NCBI RefSeq assembly: GCF_029835735.1
Contig: NZ_JAOEAL010000001.1
Span: 248,001-312,000, forward strand
From: Shewanella sp. GD04112
Lineage (GTDB): Bacteria > Pseudomonadota > Gammaproteobacteria > Enterobacterales > Shewanellaceae
Length of the DNA: 64,000 nt
Direction: 5' to 3'
The position numbers and the translations under genes were made by a program. This document shows positions 28,339 through 36,668 of this stretch, piece after piece; within the stretch, counting starts at the first letter, position 1; the number at the start of each line of letters is the position of its first letter. Under the pieces are notes generated by a model. It made no database searches. It saw only the letters and a list, made by a program, of their open reading frames with translations, and was not told the DNA's origin.

Positions 28339-30198
28339 ATGACAGTAAAACCGCATTTTCCAACCACACAGGCATGGTTAACCGATTCATGGCAGCGCAG
28401 CTTAGGTGCTGGCTTGTCAGAGTTTCATGCCGGTGAGGCTCTCAGGCTCACGCGTTCGGAGCTCAAACATAAACATGAACAATATCAGCAGCTCATCGAA
28501 TTAGTACAATCCCATGCCTTGCCGCTGTTTAATCAACTGATGGCGCACTCTAATAGTCGATTATTGCTCTCCGATGCCGATGGTTATGTGCTGAAACATT
28601 GGGGCGTGAGCCGCTATTCCAGCAAGCTGGCGGATGTGGCGCTCGATATTGGGGTCAACTGGCTCGAAAAGTATAAGGGCACCAATGCAATAGGCACAGC
28701 GCTCACGGCCAAGCAGGCGGTGTCAGTGGTCGGAGAGCAGCATTTTATCCGCCAAAACCGTTTTATGAGTTGCACCGCTTGCCCGATTTTTTCGCCCCAA
28801 GGCGAGATGCTCGGAGTGCTCGATATTACCAGTGAACAGCAACGGCATTCGCAGCAAACCTTGATGCTAGTATCGAGTCTGGCGCAGCAGGTCGAAACGG
28901 CGCTGCTGTGTCATCTGCCCGACAGTCATTATCGAATCGATTTCGCGGCGCAGCCGAGTCTATTAAATTCCGGTTGGCAAGGCATAGTTATCGCTAGCAG
29001 TGACGGGCGGATTGTCGGCTGTAATCCCATGGCGAAACAACTGTTGAGTCAGGCCAAACTGGGTGACAGTTTAGAGCAACACCTCGGCGACAATTGGGCG
29101 CGAGCGGGGGGCTTTCACCGCGATTCGGCGCTGCATGTGCAGACGCAAGCATTGGCACTTACGCAGACGAAAAGTACCAGAACCCTTCAAGATAAACCCT
29201 TGAACCAATTAGGCGTCAGGTTTCGCGACCCGTTACTTGAGCGTGCCTGGCAGCAGGCGAACAAGGTGATCACTAAGCAAATTCCTTTACTTGTGCTTGG
29301 CGAAACGGGTGTCGGCAAAGAGCAATTTGTGAAAAAGCTCCACGCCCAGAGTGCCCGTCGCGCACAGCCCTTGGTGGCGGTGAACTGCGCCGCCTTGCCC
29401 GCGGAATTGGTTGAGTCTGAGCTATTTGGTTATCAGGCGGGGGCTTTTACTGGCGCCAATCGAACTGGTTTTATCGGTAAGATCCGTCAGGCACACGGCG
29501 GCTTTTTGTTCCTCGATGAAATTGGCGAGATGCCACTGGCGGCGCAGAGCCGTTTACTCCGGGTGCTACAGGAGCGCGAGGTGGTCCCCGTCGGCAGTAA
29601 TCAAAGTTTTAAGGTCGATATTCAGATCATCGCCGCGACCCATATGGACTTAGAATCGCTGGTGGCGCAGGGGCTGTTCCGTCAGGATTTGTTTTATCGC
29701 CTGAATGGATTGCAGGTGCGGCTGCCTGCGCTGCGTGAGCGGCAGGATATTGAACGCATCATCCATAAGTTGCACCGCCGTCACCGCAGCAGCGCGCAAA
29801 CCTTGTGTACTGAGCTGTTGGCGCAACTGATGCGCTACGATTGGCCCGGCAACCTAAGGGAGCTGGATAACCTAATGCAGGTGGCCTGTTTGATGGCCGA
29901 AGGTGAGGCTGTACTCGAGATAAATCATCTCCCCGATTACCTTGCTCAAAAGTTAATGAACCTGGCGTGTGAGCCGTACACCTTAACTGAGGTTGTCGAA
30001 GCAGAAACAACGGCGCATTCGCACGAACTGTCCGAGTCTAGCTCCGCCACCATAGACTCGCTCCACGGAACCATAAATCTGAACGTGTTGCAGGCTTATC
30101 GTGCCTGTGAGGGCAATGTGAGCCAATGTGCTAAGCGTTTGGGGATTAGTCGTAATGCCTTGTATCGCAAATTAAAACAGCTAGGGATTAAGAATTAA
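28339..30198 (+). CDS. Sigma-54-dependent transcriptional activator, AcoR family
   Basis: The product of about 619 residues has an N-terminal GAF-type sensory region (DADGYVLKHWG, GTNAIGTALTAKQAVSV, CTACPIFSPQGEMLGVLDIT). The central AAA+ domain carries Walker A GETGVGKE, the sigma-54 loop GAFTGA and Walker B FLFLDEIGEMP. A Fis-type helix-turn-helix (NVSQCAKRLGISRNALYRKL) is at the C-terminus. The ATG at 28339 is preferred because GGGGAG lies 7 bp upstream; the ATG at 28312 has no Shine-Dalgarno. It probably senses a small molecule such as acetoin, alcohol or aldehyde and activates the divergent aldehyde dehydrogenase gene. Confidence 0.9.
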   Translation: MTVKPHFPTTQAWLTDSWQRSLGAGLSEFHAGEALRLTRSELKHKHEQYQQLIELVQSHALPLFNQLMAHSNSRLLLSDADGYVLKHWGVSRYSSKLADVALDIGVNWLEKYKGTNAIGTALTAKQAVSVVGEQHFIRQNRFMSCTACPIFSPQGEMLGVLDITSEQQRHSQQTLMLVSSLAQQVETALLCHLPDSHYRIDFAAQPSLLNSGWQGIVIASSDGRIVGCNPMAKQLLSQAKLGDSLEQHLGDNWARAGGFHRDSALHVQTQALALTQTKSTRTLQDKPLNQLGVRFRDPLLERAWQQANKVITKQIPLLVLGETGVGKEQFVKKLHAQSARRAQPLVAVNCAALPAELVESELFGYQAGAFTGANRTGFIGKIRQAHGGFLFLDEIGEMPLAAQSRLLRVLQEREVVPVGSNQSFKVDIQIIAATHMDLESLVAQGLFRQDLFYRLNGLQVRLPALRERQDIERIIHKLHRRHRSSAQTLCTELLAQLMRYDWPGNLRELDNLMQVACLMAEGEAVLEINHLPDYLAQKLMNLACEPYTLTEVVEAETTAHSHELSESSSATIDSLHGTINLNVLQAYRACEGNVSQCAKRLGISRNALYRKLKQLGIKN

Positions 30199-30219
30199 CG
30201 GTAGTTGACTGTTGATGAT

Positions 30220-30257
30220 ATAAGCCCCGCTAACTGTGTTAGCGGGGCTTATGTTTT
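30220..30257. terminator. Bidirectional terminator after the AcoR-type gene
   Basis: A 14-bp stem beginning ATAAGCCCCGCTAA with a 5-base loop is followed by GTTTTT; convergent with the sensor kinase gene. Confidence 0.85.
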
Positions 30258-31606
30258 TAGGTCGGTAAACTGATATTGACTTCAAGGCCGTGGGGCTGGC
30301 GATTCTCGGCTCTGATTTTACCTTTATGGGCGCTAATGGCCGCTTCGGTAATGGCGAGTCCTAGGCCCCAACCACCGCTTTCCCGCTGCCTTGCCGAATC
30401 GGGGCGATAGAAGGGTTTAAAAATCGCTTCAAGTTCAGCAGGATCTATCCCCGGGCCATCGTCTTTAATGGTGATCTGTACTTGGCCGCTGGCTTGGCTC
30501 GCGCGCAGGTGAATATCGCTCTGGGCATAACGAATCGCGTTGCGCAGCAGGTTTTCTATCGCCCGGGACAGGGATTTCGGATAATGGCTGAGTTCGATGG
30601 CTTCATCGATATCGATAGTGATCTTTTTGCCCTGTTGATCGGCTTCAAATTCGGCATCGTCCAATACTTGGCTTAGCGACTCGGCTAAGCCAAGGCGCAC
30701 CTTGGTCTCATTGGTGCTGAGTTTGACCCGCGACAACTCCAAGAGCTCTGCGATCAATTTCTCTAGTTGCTCGGCCTCGTAGGCGATACGGTCGGTTTCC
30801 GTAGTCTGTTGGCCTTTCTTGCGGGCCAATGCCAGTGATAATTGTAGGCGGGTCAGTGGGGTGCGCAGTTCGTGGGAAATATCCCCCATCAAACGTTGCT
30901 GATTCTTCACCATGGCTTCGATCGAATCCGCCATGCTATTAAAGGCGGTGGCGAGCTGGCCGATTTCATCGTTACGTTGAGTGGTCGCCTTATCGACGCG
31001 ATTGCTGAGATCACCTTCGGCGAGGGCATCGGCACTTTTCTTGAGCGAGTTTAATGGTTTACCTAAATGCCAAGCGAGTATGGCGCACAGTAATCCCGAG
31101 AGCACTATGGCTAGGCTTAGGGTGAGTAGCTTGTTTTCAATAAAGAAGAAGAACCAGGGACGAGGGTGAATATCCGGCAAGCGACCATAGAGATAGTAGG
31201 TTTCACCCTGAAGGGTAAATTGGTGTGGGCCGAAGACCAATTCATCTTTAAACTGATGACTAATCGGCTGTTTTTCCTCGTCGGTCATTAGCATAAAACT
31301 GCGTACGCCACGGCTGATTCTATTGGTGTTAATCACTTGGCCTTGGCTGTTGGCCAGATAGAGCCTAGGGGGTTTGCCCTCCATATCACCACGTCTTTCC
31401 CAGCGGCGCAGAAAATCAGATGTGACTAGCTCGGGATTGTCTTGAATACGCTGCGCTATGCTTGCCAGCACTTTTTGCAGATGCGGCGGAATTGGGGCGC
31501 GGTCGTGATTTTGTTGCAACAAAGGCAACAGCCCGACTAAGGCAATAATCAACGAACTACAGAGCCAAAATCCGAGCAGTAACTTGATAAATAAGCGATT
31601 AGGCAC
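30257..31606 (-). CDS. cpxA: Envelope stress sensor kinase CpxA
   Basis: The 449-residue kinase has two membrane helices (about residues 7-29 and 160-182) around a periplasmic domain and a HAMP linker (KPLNSLKKSADALAEGDLSN). The H-box is MGDISHELRTPLTRLQL. The ATPase domain carries AIENLLRNAIRYA, DDGPGIDPAEL and GWGLGLAI. The protein belongs to the CpxA group, and the next genes (cpxR, a CpxP-like gene, fieF) reproduce the E. coli neighbourhood. It senses misfolded envelope proteins and controls CpxR phosphorylation. Confidence 0.92.
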   Translation of the reverse strand: MPNRLFIKLLLGFWLCSSLIIALVGLLPLLQQNHDRAPIPPHLQKVLASIAQRIQDNPELVTSDFLRRWERRGDMEGKPPRLYLANSQGQVINTNRISRGVRSFMLMTDEEKQPISHQFKDELVFGPHQFTLQGETYYLYGRLPDIHPRPWFFFFIENKLLTLSLAIVLSGLLCAILAWHLGKPLNSLKKSADALAEGDLSNRVDKATTQRNDEIGQLATAFNSMADSIEAMVKNQQRLMGDISHELRTPLTRLQLSLALARKKGQQTTETDRIAYEAEQLEKLIAELLELSRVKLSTNETKVRLGLAESLSQVLDDAEFEADQQGKKITIDIDEAIELSHYPKSLSRAIENLLRNAIRYAQSDIHLRASQASGQVQITIKDDGPGIDPAELEAIFKPFYRPDSARQRESGGWGLGLAITEAAISAHKGKIRAENRQPHGLEVNISLPT

Positions 31607-31620
31607 AGTTGTTCCCGTCG

Positions 31621-32307
31621 TTATGGTAGCCAGATATAGCCTTTGCCACGGATAGTTTTCACCCTAGGTCTGCCATCGCTACGCTCGGGGAGTTTTTTGC
31701 GTAGATTCGAGAGGTGCATATCTAGGCTGCGGTCGAAGGGCATGAGTTTTTTGCCGAGCACCATCTCGTTAAGCTCTTCTTTATTCATCAACTCGCCAGC
31801 ATGGAGCGCTAAGGTGTGTAGCAGGGTAAACTCGGTTCCCGTGAGGATAATCAGTTGCTCATTGCAGTAGGCTTCTTGGCGTGAGGGATCTAAGCGCAAA
31901 TCGCCAAATTCCTGCGCTGGGGTGGCGTGGATCTCTTGGGCGGTTAAGTGTGAGCGGCGAATGATGGCGCGAATCCGAGCGATAAGCTCCCTGTCATTAA
32001 AGGGTTTAGGTAAATAGTCATCGGCACCGATTTCAAGCCCTACCACACGGTCAATTTCATCACCTCTGGCGGTGAGCATCAGCACCGGTGTTTGCTTGTG
32101 TTGGCGAAGGGCGCGCAGCACTTCAAAGCCATTTAATTTAGGTAACATCACATCGAGTAAGATCAGATCGTAATCCCCCGCTAGGGCCAGTTCTAGGCCT
32201 TGCTTGCCATCATAGGCCAGCGTGAGTTTAAACCCTTCGAGCTCGAGTAATTGTCCGAGGAGTTCTGATAAACCAAGATCATCATCGATTAATAATATCC
32301 GACTCAT
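31621..32307 (-). CDS. cpxR: Envelope stress response regulator CpxR
   Basis: The 228-residue protein has a receiver domain (DDD at 8-10, Asp52 in LLDVMLP, Lys in PKPF) and an OmpR-type winged helix (LTGTEFTLLHTLALHAGELM to RGKGYIWLP). The sequence is CpxR-like, including the GADDYLPKPFNDRELIARIRAI region. It lies upstream of cpxA with 14 bp between. Two CpxR boxes in the region between it and the divergent CpxP-like gene point to autoregulation. Confidence 0.93.
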   Translation of the reverse strand: MSRILLIDDDLGLSELLGQLLELEGFKLTLAYDGKQGLELALAGDYDLILLDVMLPKLNGFEVLRALRQHKQTPVLMLTARGDEIDRVVGLEIGADDYLPKPFNDRELIARIRAIIRRSHLTAQEIHATPAQEFGDLRLDPSRQEAYCNEQLIILTGTEFTLLHTLALHAGELMNKEELNEMVLGKKLMPFDRSLDMHLSNLRKKLPERSDGRPRVKTIRGKGYIWLP

Positions 32308-32425
32308 AGTGTTCCTTAATCTGGGTGAACTGGTGTGAAAGACTCAAAGCGATGTGCTAAACCACAGACGGCTTGAGTATTTTGCCTGAGTATACCTCTT
32401 TTGATGTCAATTGCTGTGTAGCAAT

Positions 32426-32440
32426 GTAAGCCAAAGTAAA
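32426..32440 (+). promoter_or_regulatory. CpxR box 1
   Basis: GTAAG-N5-GTAAA, one mismatch from the CpxR consensus GTAAA-N5-GTAAA. It lies about 120 bp upstream of cpxR and 170 bp upstream of the CpxP-like gene. Confidence 0.72.
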
Positions 32441-32471
32441 GAATAGGGAATTTGTTAGTTCTTGTCGCAAC

Positions 32472-32486
32472 TTTACACTGATTTAC
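32472..32486 (-). promoter_or_regulatory. CpxR box 2 (perfect match)
   Basis: On the minus strand it reads GTAAA-TCAGT-GTAAA, a perfect CpxR consensus, on the opposite strand to box 1 and 31 bp from it. It lies about 125 bp before the CpxP-like start. Confidence 0.82.
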
Positions 32487-32609
32487 TCAGGTCACGCCCT
32501 CACTTACATATGACGCTTTAGACTGTAATCGTCGAAAGTGATTCGGCTTTTAAAAGGGTCGTCACTGTATCTTGTCTTTACAACATAACGTTGAACTATT
32601 GAGGTTAAC

Positions 32610-33005
32610 ATGATGAAAACATTATCTCCTTTTAAAGCAGGCCTATTTGCCATCCTAGCAAGCTCCGCGGTATTCGCGACGACAGTTAATGCCGAGCCAG
32701 GCCAAGGTTGTGACCATCCTCGTGGCGAGTTTCATAAACGTGGCGATCGCATGGAGCATGATGGCATGCATAGAATGTTCGAAGGATTAGACTTAACTGA
32801 TGCACAAAAAGCAGACATTAAAAAGCTGTTTGCTGAGCAACGCGCCGCACGTAGCGACGACAAGCCGTGCAAGGAGGAGCGTTCAGCGCATCGTGCTGAA
32901 ATGCAGGCGATGCAGAATCAAATCTACAATCTGCTGACACCGGAGCAGCAAGCTAAGTTTAAAGCGCGATTTGAAGCACAAGCTGGTAAAGAACCTCGCG
33001 GTTAA
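32610..33005 (+). CDS. cpxP: CpxP/Spy-family periplasmic protein
   Basis: The 131-residue precursor has a signal peptide (cleaved after TTVNA, about residue 28) and a helical mature domain with two LTXXQ motifs, LTDAQ and LTPEQ, which define the CpxP/Spy family. It is rich in His, Arg and Glu, and a cysteine precedes the first motif. CpxP inhibits CpxA and acts as a periplasmic chaperone. Divergent location from cpxRA and a perfect CpxR box support Cpx control. The start may be the ATG at 32610 or the next codon. Confidence 0.88.
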   Translation: MMKTLSPFKAGLFAILASSAVFATTVNAEPGQGCDHPRGEFHKRGDRMEHDGMHRMFEGLDLTDAQKADIKKLFAEQRAARSDDKPCKEERSAHRAEMQAMQNQIYNLLTPEQQAKFKARFEAQAGKEPRG

Positions 33006-33055
33006 GCTTGTAAGCTGATATACAATAGGGTCATAGCTTCCCGATATAGACCCTT

Positions 33056-33955
33056 ATGACTCAGACTTCCCAATACGATTTTTGGGTCAAACTGGCTAGT
33101 CGCGCTTCCGTGGCTACCGCTTTGACCCTTATTCTTATCAAGCTGTTAGCTTGGTTATATTCTGGCTCGGCCAGTATGCTGGCATCCTTAACGGACTCCT
33201 TCGCCGACGCACTCGCCTCAATCATCAACTTTATCGCCATTCGTTATGCCATCGTCCCCGCCGACCATGACCACAGATACGGCCACGGTAAAGCGGAGCC
33301 ATTAGCGTCGTTGGCGCAATCGGCCTTTATTATGGGCTCGGCATTCCTGCTGCTGTTTTATGGTGGAGAGCGGTTACTGAATCCCGCCCCGGTTGAGCAC
33401 GCAACTTTAGGTGTGGTGGTCTCAGTTGTCGCGATTGTGTTGACATTAGCATTAGTGATGTTGCAAAAGCGGGCGCTGGCGGCGACCAATAGTACGGTAG
33501 TCGAAGCCGATTCGTTGCACTATAAGTCGGATTTATTCCTCAATGGCGCAGTATTGCTCGCACTCGTTTTGTCCCAATATGGTTGGTGGTGGGCCGATGG
33601 GCTCTTTGCCGTGCTTATCGCTTGCTATATCGGCCAACAGGCATTTGACCTAGGTTACCGCTCTATTCAAGCACTGCTTGACCGGGAGTTGGATGAGGAC
33701 ACTCGTCAACGGATTAAACAAATCGCTAAGGAAGACTCCCGAGTCCAAGGACTACATGATTTGCGCACGCGCCAAGCAGGTAAGACTATCTTCATTCAAT
33801 TCCATTTAGAGTTGGATGGTAACCTGAGCTTGAATGAAGCCCATAGTATTGCCGATACCACGGGACTGAGGGTGAAGGCCGCCTTTGAAGATGCCGAGGT
33901 GATTATTCACCAAGATCCCGTGCAGGTGGAGCCTAGTGCTGCGGCTTCATCATAA
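33056..33955 (+). CDS. fieF: Cation diffusion facilitator, FieF type
   Basis: The 299-residue membrane protein has six predicted helices. Metal-site residues are in DSFAD (Asp47, Asp51), in HDHRYGHGKAEPLA (from residue 71) and in HYKSDLFLNGA (helix 5). A cytoplasmic C-terminal domain follows. FieF exports divalent metals such as iron and zinc out of the cytoplasm using the proton gradient. It follows the CpxP-like gene by 50 bp, the same order as in E. coli (cpxP-fieF), so Cpx-linked expression is plausible. Confidence 0.93.
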   Translation: MTQTSQYDFWVKLASRASVATALTLILIKLLAWLYSGSASMLASLTDSFADALASIINFIAIRYAIVPADHDHRYGHGKAEPLASLAQSAFIMGSAFLLLFYGGERLLNPAPVEHATLGVVVSVVAIVLTLALVMLQKRALAATNSTVVEADSLHYKSDLFLNGAVLLALVLSQYGWWWADGLFAVLIACYIGQQAFDLGYRSIQALLDRELDEDTRQRIKQIAKEDSRVQGLHDLRTRQAGKTIFIQFHLELDGNLSLNEAHSIADTTGLRVKAAFEDAEVIIHQDPVQVEPSAAASS

Positions 33956-33992
33956 TAGTGTTAACCGTTATTAAACAGCCAAAGGAATGGTT

Positions 33993-34403
33993 ATGTCATG
34001 GACGCAGCAACAGGTTCACCCCTTAGCCGAACAGACTCGGCTGATTTGCCGTTATCATAGATTATCGACCCGCTTCGAGTTGATCGCCGAACATGGCCCC
34101 GTCGCGAGCGCGGGGCCAGATTCAAAACTCCCTGAACCGCATTTAGTCAATCCTCCTATGGGCGTTTGGAGCGAGCTTATCCTGCGCCAACCTTTATACT
34201 ATTGGCCGCGAACGATTCCATTTAATATTGCACAGCGGGACTACCGACTGCATATTTGGCCCTTGTTGATGTGGCGCAGCCGTGTGACCTGCGAGCAGTC
34301 GGGGAAGGTGGTTATTATTGAATGTCTCGATGAACGAAAACGCCGTTCGATAATTCGTTGGTGTTATTTCGGCATAATGAATTTATTACGTATAATCAGT
34401 TAA
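33993..34403 (+). CDS. Hypothetical protein, no family recognised
   Basis: The 136-residue product (MSWTQQQVHPLAEQTRLICR) has no signal peptide and no long membrane helix. Its middle part is proline- and tryptophan-rich (QPLYYWPRTIPFNIAQRDYR) and its C-terminus is basic with a hydrophobic end (RWCYFGIMNLLRIIS). The ATG at 33993 has AAAGGA 6 bp upstream; an ATG two codons earlier lacks this spacing. It follows fieF by 37 bp on the same strand and may be cotranscribed. Function cannot be inferred. Confidence 0.6.
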   Translation: MSWTQQQVHPLAEQTRLICRYHRLSTRFELIAEHGPVASAGPDSKLPEPHLVNPPMGVWSELILRQPLYYWPRTIPFNIAQRDYRLHIWPLLMWRSRVTCEQSGKVVIIECLDERKRRSIIRWCYFGIMNLLRIIS

Positions 34404-34589
34404 TACTTAGTATTTAATATTGAGTATGTTATTTAATACTTAAGTATATAAATTTTGTTATTGTTTAATTTAAAGCTGAATACTTCCTGTATAAAACGTA
34501 TTTATTTTTTACAAAATGTCACTCTTATTATTTGTTTGTTGTAATATCCGCCGCGTTTACTACTCAAGTTAACTCATTAGGAAAATATA
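34404..34589. other. AT-rich upstream region of the beta-barrel gene
   Basis: This 186-bp region is strongly AT-rich. It holds a perfect 12-bp palindrome ATACTTAAGTAT (34436-34447), and the 9-mer TAATACTTA occurs at 34401 and 34435. No gene is seen. It probably carries the promoter of the outer-membrane protein gene. Confidence 0.5.
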
Positions 34590-35147
34590 ATGAAAAAACT
34601 ATCTTTAGTTGCGGTATCTTTATTATCTGCATTAGTGGCCGGCCAAGCTTCAGCGGCAGCCGATACTACAGGTTTTTATGTGGGTGGCGCACTAAACCGC
34701 GTAGCTGTGGATGTTGTTGATGATTCAGATACTGGCACAGGTTTCGGTGTTTACGGTGGTTACAACTTCAACGAGTGGTTTGGTTTAGAAGCCAATTTAT
34801 TTGCGACGGCCGATTTGGGCGACAGAGATACGGATGTCACCGCGGGCGCATTAACCTTCACGCCTAAGTTTACTTTGCAAATCAATGATATGTTCTCAGC
34901 TTATGCAAAAGTTGGTGTTGCATCTATGGCTATGAATTTTGACGGTTTTGGTTTCGATGAAGATTTCACTGGTTTTGGTTGGACATATGGCGTAGGTATT
35001 AACGCTGCTGTGACAGAGCATTTAAATGTTCGCTTGAGTTACGATGTTACTAGCGGTGATTTAGACGCTGACCACAATTATTTAAATGTGAAAGATATCG
35101 ATACCGATATTAAACAACTGGCGATTGGTGTGCATTACCAGTTCTAA
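34590..35147 (+). CDS. Outer-membrane beta-barrel protein (OmpA/OmpW-like porin fold)
   Basis: The 185-residue precursor has a signal peptide (MKKLSLVAVSLLSALVAGQASA). The mature part has alternating aromatic beta-strands (TGFYVGGALNRVAVD, GFGVYGGYNFNEWFGLEANL) and ends in ...GVHYQF, the terminal Phe recognised by the BAM complex. There is no peptidoglycan-binding OmpA C-terminal domain, so it is a small eight-stranded barrel. A ribosome site AGGAAA precedes the ATG. The function, whether pore or adhesion, is unknown. Confidence 0.87.
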   Translation: MKKLSLVAVSLLSALVAGQASAAADTTGFYVGGALNRVAVDVVDDSDTGTGFGVYGGYNFNEWFGLEANLFATADLGDRDTDVTAGALTFTPKFTLQINDMFSAYAKVGVASMAMNFDGFGFDEDFTGFGWTYGVGINAAVTEHLNVRLSYDVTSGDLDADHNYLNVKDIDTDIKQLAIGVHYQF

Positions 35148-35171
35148 TTATTTAGATTTAATCTAAATAAT

Positions 35172-35199
35172 AAAAAAGGGATATCACTATCCCTTTTTT
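35172..35199. terminator. Bidirectional terminator between the barrel gene and ntrC
   Basis: Stem AAAAAAGGGATA / TATCCCTTTTTT with a 4-base loop lies between convergent genes. Confidence 0.92.
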
Positions 35200-35215
35200 G
35201 CTTTTAAATGGATGG

Positions 35216-36631
35216 TTAATCCATAGACAATTCTTTCAGTTTTCGCGTTAAAGTATTTCTGCCCCAGCCTAAACGTTTTGCCGCTTCTTGTTTATGCCCT
35301 TGTGTATGTCTCAATGCGGTTTCGAGCAAAATACGTTCAAAGGCCGGCTGAACCTCAGTTAATAAATCACTATTTCCCTCAGACAGTTTTTGGTCAATCC
35401 ACTCTGTGAGTGCCGATTGCCAATCTTGGCTGCCTTTTGCCATAGGATTAATGCTGGCGGGCTCTTTAAGTAGCTCTGGGGGTAAATCCTGGGGCAGGAT
35501 TTCTTGCCCTGAGGCCATAACCGTGAGCCAGCGACAGGTATTCTCGAGTTGTCTGACGTTCCCTGGCCAAGGCAGTTGCGACAGCTTGGCGGCGGTCTCT
35601 TTGGTGAGGATTTTTGCCTCGACACCAATCTCCTTCGCGGCGGAGGCTAAAAAGTGGGTCGCCAGTTGGGGAATATCCTCACGGCGTTGTGACAGCGGCG
35701 GCAAGTGGACGCGGATAACATTGAGCCGATGGAATAGGTCTTCCCTAAATCCCCCTTTGAGTACGAGTTGCTCCAGATCTTGGTGAGTAGCGGCAATAAT
35801 GCGCACATCCACTTGGACGGCGCTATGGCCGCCGACGCGATAAAATTGCCCATCGGCGAGCACCCGCAGCAGGCGGGTTTGCACGTCCAGCGGCATATCG
35901 CCTATTTCATCTAAAAACAGGGTGCCGCCATTGGCTTGCTCGAAGCGTCCTTGTCGCACGTTTGCCGCGCCAGTGAAGGCGCCTTTTTCATGGCCGAAGA
36001 GTTCTGATTCGATTAAGTCTTTGGGAATTGCCGCCATATTCAAGGCAATAAAGGGCTTATCCTTGCGTGGACTGTGTTTGTGCAATGCGCCTGCAACCAG
36101 CTCTTTACCCGTACCCGATTGGCCGTTGATCAGCACGCTGATTGAGGAGCGTGATAATCGGCCGATGGCGCGAAATACCTCCTGCATGGCGGGCGCTTCG
36201 CCTATGATTTCGGGCGTTTTGACTTGCGTCTCCTGCGCCGCAGGTGCAGGGCTTTGCTCGGTCGCATGGGTTAGGGCGCGCTCGACTAAGGAAATCGCCT
36301 CATCAATATCGAAGGGCTTGGGTAAATACTCAAATGCACCCGCCTGATAGGCGCTGACGGCACTGTCTAAATCCGAATGCGCAGTCATGATGATGACGGG
36401 AATATGCGGGTAGTGGATTTGCAGCCTTTCTAATAGGGTTAAGCCATCGGTGCCCGGCATACGAATATCTGAGACTATGACCCGTGGCTGGGAAATCTCT
36501 AATGCTTGCCAGAGTGATTCGGCCGCGGCAAAGCTGGCTGTGCTGAGTTTCGCGCCTTGTAGCGCCTTTTCGAGCACCCAGCGTATCGAACTGTCATCGT
36601 CGAGGATCCACACTTGTTCACTCATTCGCAT
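35216..36631 (-). CDS. glnG: Nitrogen regulator NtrC (GlnG)
   Basis: The 471-residue protein has a receiver domain (DDD at 11-13, Asp55 in IVSDIRMPG), a sigma-54 AAA+ domain (Walker A GQSGTGKE, GAFTGA loop, Walker B LFLDEIGDMP) and a C-terminal Fis-type helix-turn-helix (QEAAKRLGWGRNTLTRKLKE). It activates nitrogen-assimilation genes from sigma-54 promoters when phosphorylated by NtrB. The ATG at 36631, with AGGAAG upstream, is chosen; a second ATG lies two codons on. It follows ntrB with 37 bp between. Confidence 0.96.
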   Translation of the reverse strand: MRMSEQVWILDDDSSIRWVLEKALQGAKLSTASFAAAESLWQALEISQPRVIVSDIRMPGTDGLTLLERLQIHYPHIPVIIMTAHSDLDSAVSAYQAGAFEYLPKPFDIDEAISLVERALTHATEQSPAPAAQETQVKTPEIIGEAPAMQEVFRAIGRLSRSSISVLINGQSGTGKELVAGALHKHSPRKDKPFIALNMAAIPKDLIESELFGHEKGAFTGAANVRQGRFEQANGGTLFLDEIGDMPLDVQTRLLRVLADGQFYRVGGHSAVQVDVRIIAATHQDLEQLVLKGGFREDLFHRLNVIRVHLPPLSQRREDIPQLATHFLASAAKEIGVEAKILTKETAAKLSQLPWPGNVRQLENTCRWLTVMASGQEILPQDLPPELLKEPASINPMAKGSQDWQSALTEWIDQKLSEGNSDLLTEVQPAFERILLETALRHTQGHKQEAAKRLGWGRNTLTRKLKELSMD

Positions 36632-36668
36632 TTTGCTTCCTCATACGGTATGTGTTGGTTTGTCTTGA

